Part shown: one piece after another, positions 12,417 through 13,799 of the stretch | Layout: each line of letters begins with the position of its first letter | Position numbering within the stretch: the stretch's first letter is position 1 | Assembly (NCBI GenBank): GCA_005882415.1 | Contig: VBAE01000246.1 | Coordinates: forward strand, 1 to 13,799 | DNA length: 13,799 nucleotides | Direction of reading: 5' to 3' | From: Alphaproteobacteria bacterium | Lineage (GTDB): Bacteria > Pseudomonadota > Alphaproteobacteria > Sphingomonadales > Sphingomonadaceae | Notes under the pieces: generated by a model | What the model saw: only the letters and a program-made list of their open reading frames with translations | The model's database searches: none | What the model was told of the DNA's origin: nothing | Program-made: the position numbers and the translations under genes

Positions 12417-13799
12417 TCAGCGCTCGCAGGGCTCGGGTGCCGCGTCCTTCCAGTCGCTCGTGAAGTCGGGATTGCAGAGCTGGATGCCGCCCCGGGTGCC
12501 GGTGGCGGTGACATGTGCGAAGGAGGCGCTTCCGGCGCTTCGGACCTGGAGCGCTGCACCGCCTGCGCCGTCGATGCTGACGCCGTCGAAGGAGACTGCG
12601 CTGATCGGCTTGCCGAGGAACTGGATTGCCGGAAGGGTGGAGTCGACTAGGTCCAGCCGCTCGACCTCGATCTTGGCGTCCATCGGTGCGTCGAGGGCGT
12701 AGAACCAGAGGGCGCCGACGCCGAAGCGCCAGTTAGGATCGAAGCCGCCGGCGCGGAGGACGAGATTGTCGGCGATGCGGATTCGGCCGGAGAGCGGCAC
12801 TGCGTCGAAGCGGTTGCCGAGGTGGATGCCGCCGCCCTCGGTGAGCGTGTCGGCGATGACGTTGCGTTCGATCAAGATGTCGTGGCCGCCATAGATGGCG
12901 ATGCCGTTGGCCAGCGTCGGGGCGACGATGCTGTTGTTGCGGAAGACGATGTTCGAATTCGCGATCCGGTGGGACCAGGAGGCGAGGCCGTCGTCGCCGG
13001 AATTGCGCACGAAGCTGTTCTCGACCGTCGCGTTGGTCACCCCGCCGCGGAAGTTGAGGCCGTCCGCCATCATGTCGAGGATGCGCAGGTTGCGGATGAC
13101 GATGCCGTCCATCGGGCCGTCGAACCAGAGGCCGACCTTGTGGTGCTGGAGCCAGAGATTCTCGATGCGCGAGCCGCCGCCCATCGCGCCGCCGATGCCG
13201 GCGAGTTGGGCTTTGTCGACCCGTTCCTTTACTTCGCCGAGGATGGCGAAATCGCGGAGGACGACGGCGGTGGATTTCCTGCCGTAAAAGCCGGCGCCGT
13301 TGCCGCGGAGGACCGAGTGCCAGGGGCCGGCGCCCAGGATCGTCACTTTGTCGACGATGACGTGATTTTCGAGGCGGAAGGTGCCGGGCGGGATCCAGAC
13401 CGGGACGCCGCGATGGCGTGCGGCGGCGATCGCGCGGCGGATCGCGCCGGACGATTCGCGCTTGCCTGAGGGGTCGGCGCCGAACGTGGCGATCGACAGC
13501 GCGCCCGCGGGCGGTTCCGCGGGGGGTGGGACGATCTCGAAATCCGCGAGGTCGATCGCGCACCAGGGAACCGAGGAATCGACCTGCAGGCGGACCTTGG
13601 TACCGGCCGGGAGCGTGCGGCCGAGCAGCAGCCGCGCCTCGTCGTAGAAATGATGGGCGCCGCCCGCCGCCGGATCGTTGCCGAACGGATAGCGTCCGTA
13701 GAGCCAGCTGTAGCGCGAGGTGATCGGGATCGAACCGATTCGGAGGCTTCCCGCGGCCACCGCAAGCGTCGAATCGATGCCTCCGCCGCCGGCGGCGTC
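12417..13799 (-). CDS. Right-handed beta-helix glycosidase, GH87-like (alpha-1,3-glucanase/mycodextranase type), 5' end outside window
   Basis: A frame open from the right window edge gives 460 residues; no true start is visible and the GTG at 13760 is not convincing. Residues 1 to about 90 are the end of a beta-sandwich module (LPAGTKVRLQVDSSVPW and IDLADFEIVPPP). Then IATFGADPSGKRESSGAIRRAI opens a pectate-lyase-like parallel beta-helix with repeated short strands (RIENLWLQHHKVGLWFDGP, ILIERNVIADTLTEGGGIHLGNRFDAVPLSG). Three aspartates, D246 in MADGLN and D269/D270 in NSGDDGLASWS, have the spacing I recall for the catalytic aspartates of GH87 alpha-1,3-glucanase (0, +23, +24). Similar proteins are common in actinobacteria. 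The likely substrate is an alpha-1,3-linked glucan, but polysaccharide specificity is unproven. It is followed 29 bases later by the cupin gene. Confidence 0.75.
   Translation of the reverse strand, partial: DAAGGGGIDSTLAVAAGSLRIGSIPITSRYSWLYGRYPFGNDPAAGGAHHFYDEARLLLGRTLPAGTKVRLQVDSSVPWCAIDLADFEIVPPPAEPPAGALSIATFGADPSGKRESSGAIRRAIAAARHRGVPVWIPPGTFRLENHVIVDKVTILGAGPWHSVLRGNGAGFYGRKSTAVVLRDFAILGEVKERVDKAQLAGIGGAMGGGSRIENLWLQHHKVGLWFDGPMDGIVIRNLRILDMMADGLNFRGGVTNATVENSFVRNSGDDGLASWSHRIANSNIVFRNNSIVAPTLANGIAIYGGHDILIERNVIADTLTEGGGIHLGNRFDAVPLSGRIRIADNLVLRAGGFDPNWRFGVGALWFYALDAPMDAKIEVERLDLVDSTLPAIQFLGKPISAVSFDGVSIDGAGGAALQVRSAGSASFAHVTATGTRGGIQLCNPDFTSDWKDAAPEPCER

Overview
The window is high-GC DNA with dense, tightly packed genes and LacI-family xylose operators. 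It looks like an alphaproteobacterium, most likely a sphingomonad or a Caulobacter relative. The best evidence is a xylonate dehydratase that closely resembles Caulobacter XylD, a TGGTAGCGCTACCA-type operator, and sphingomonad-style palindromic repeats. No rRNA, tRNA, CRISPR array, insertion sequence or phage gene was seen.

Layout. (A) 1-4459, minus strand: a pentose-uptake and oxidation operon read right to left. It holds a sugar-porter MFS transporter, a palindromic repeat, xylonate dehydratase (XylD type), a DUF1801 protein and a glutathione S-transferase cut by the window edge. A LacI-type operator lies 47 bases upstream of the transporter start. (B) 4495-8081: a LacI-family repressor (minus) diverges from a secreted GH3 beta-xylosidase/beta-glucosidase (plus). 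A perfect 14-base operator and a candidate promoter lie between them. The GH3 gene is broken: it loses an internal segment and its reading frame near 6100. (C) 8071-10503, minus strand: an aromatic amino acid unit made of a Phe-rich leader peptide, a chorismate mutase/class II DAHP synthase fusion, and a prephenate dehydratase without an ACT domain, joined by a GTGA overlap. (D) 10323-10790: an intergenic stretch with the aromatic promoter and leader and, next to gene 10791, nested inverted repeats. (E) 10791-13799, minus strand: a GH87-like beta-helix protein (N-terminus outside the window), a FIH-like cupin and a small secreted beta-sandwich protein. The last has its own operator, identical over 13 bases to the one in front of the transporter.

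How they fit together. Blocks A, B and E look like a LacI-controlled polysaccharide/pentose utilisation locus: secreted or periplasmic hydrolases and binding proteins release sugars, the porter imports them, and xylonate dehydratase feeds the oxidative (Weimberg or Dahms) route. The other enzymes of that route are not in the window. Block C is a separate unit placed inside the sugar locus. It carries phenylalanine-branch enzymes stripped of the usual allosteric parts, behind what looks like a phenylalanine-sensing leader. This is the most unusual part of the window.
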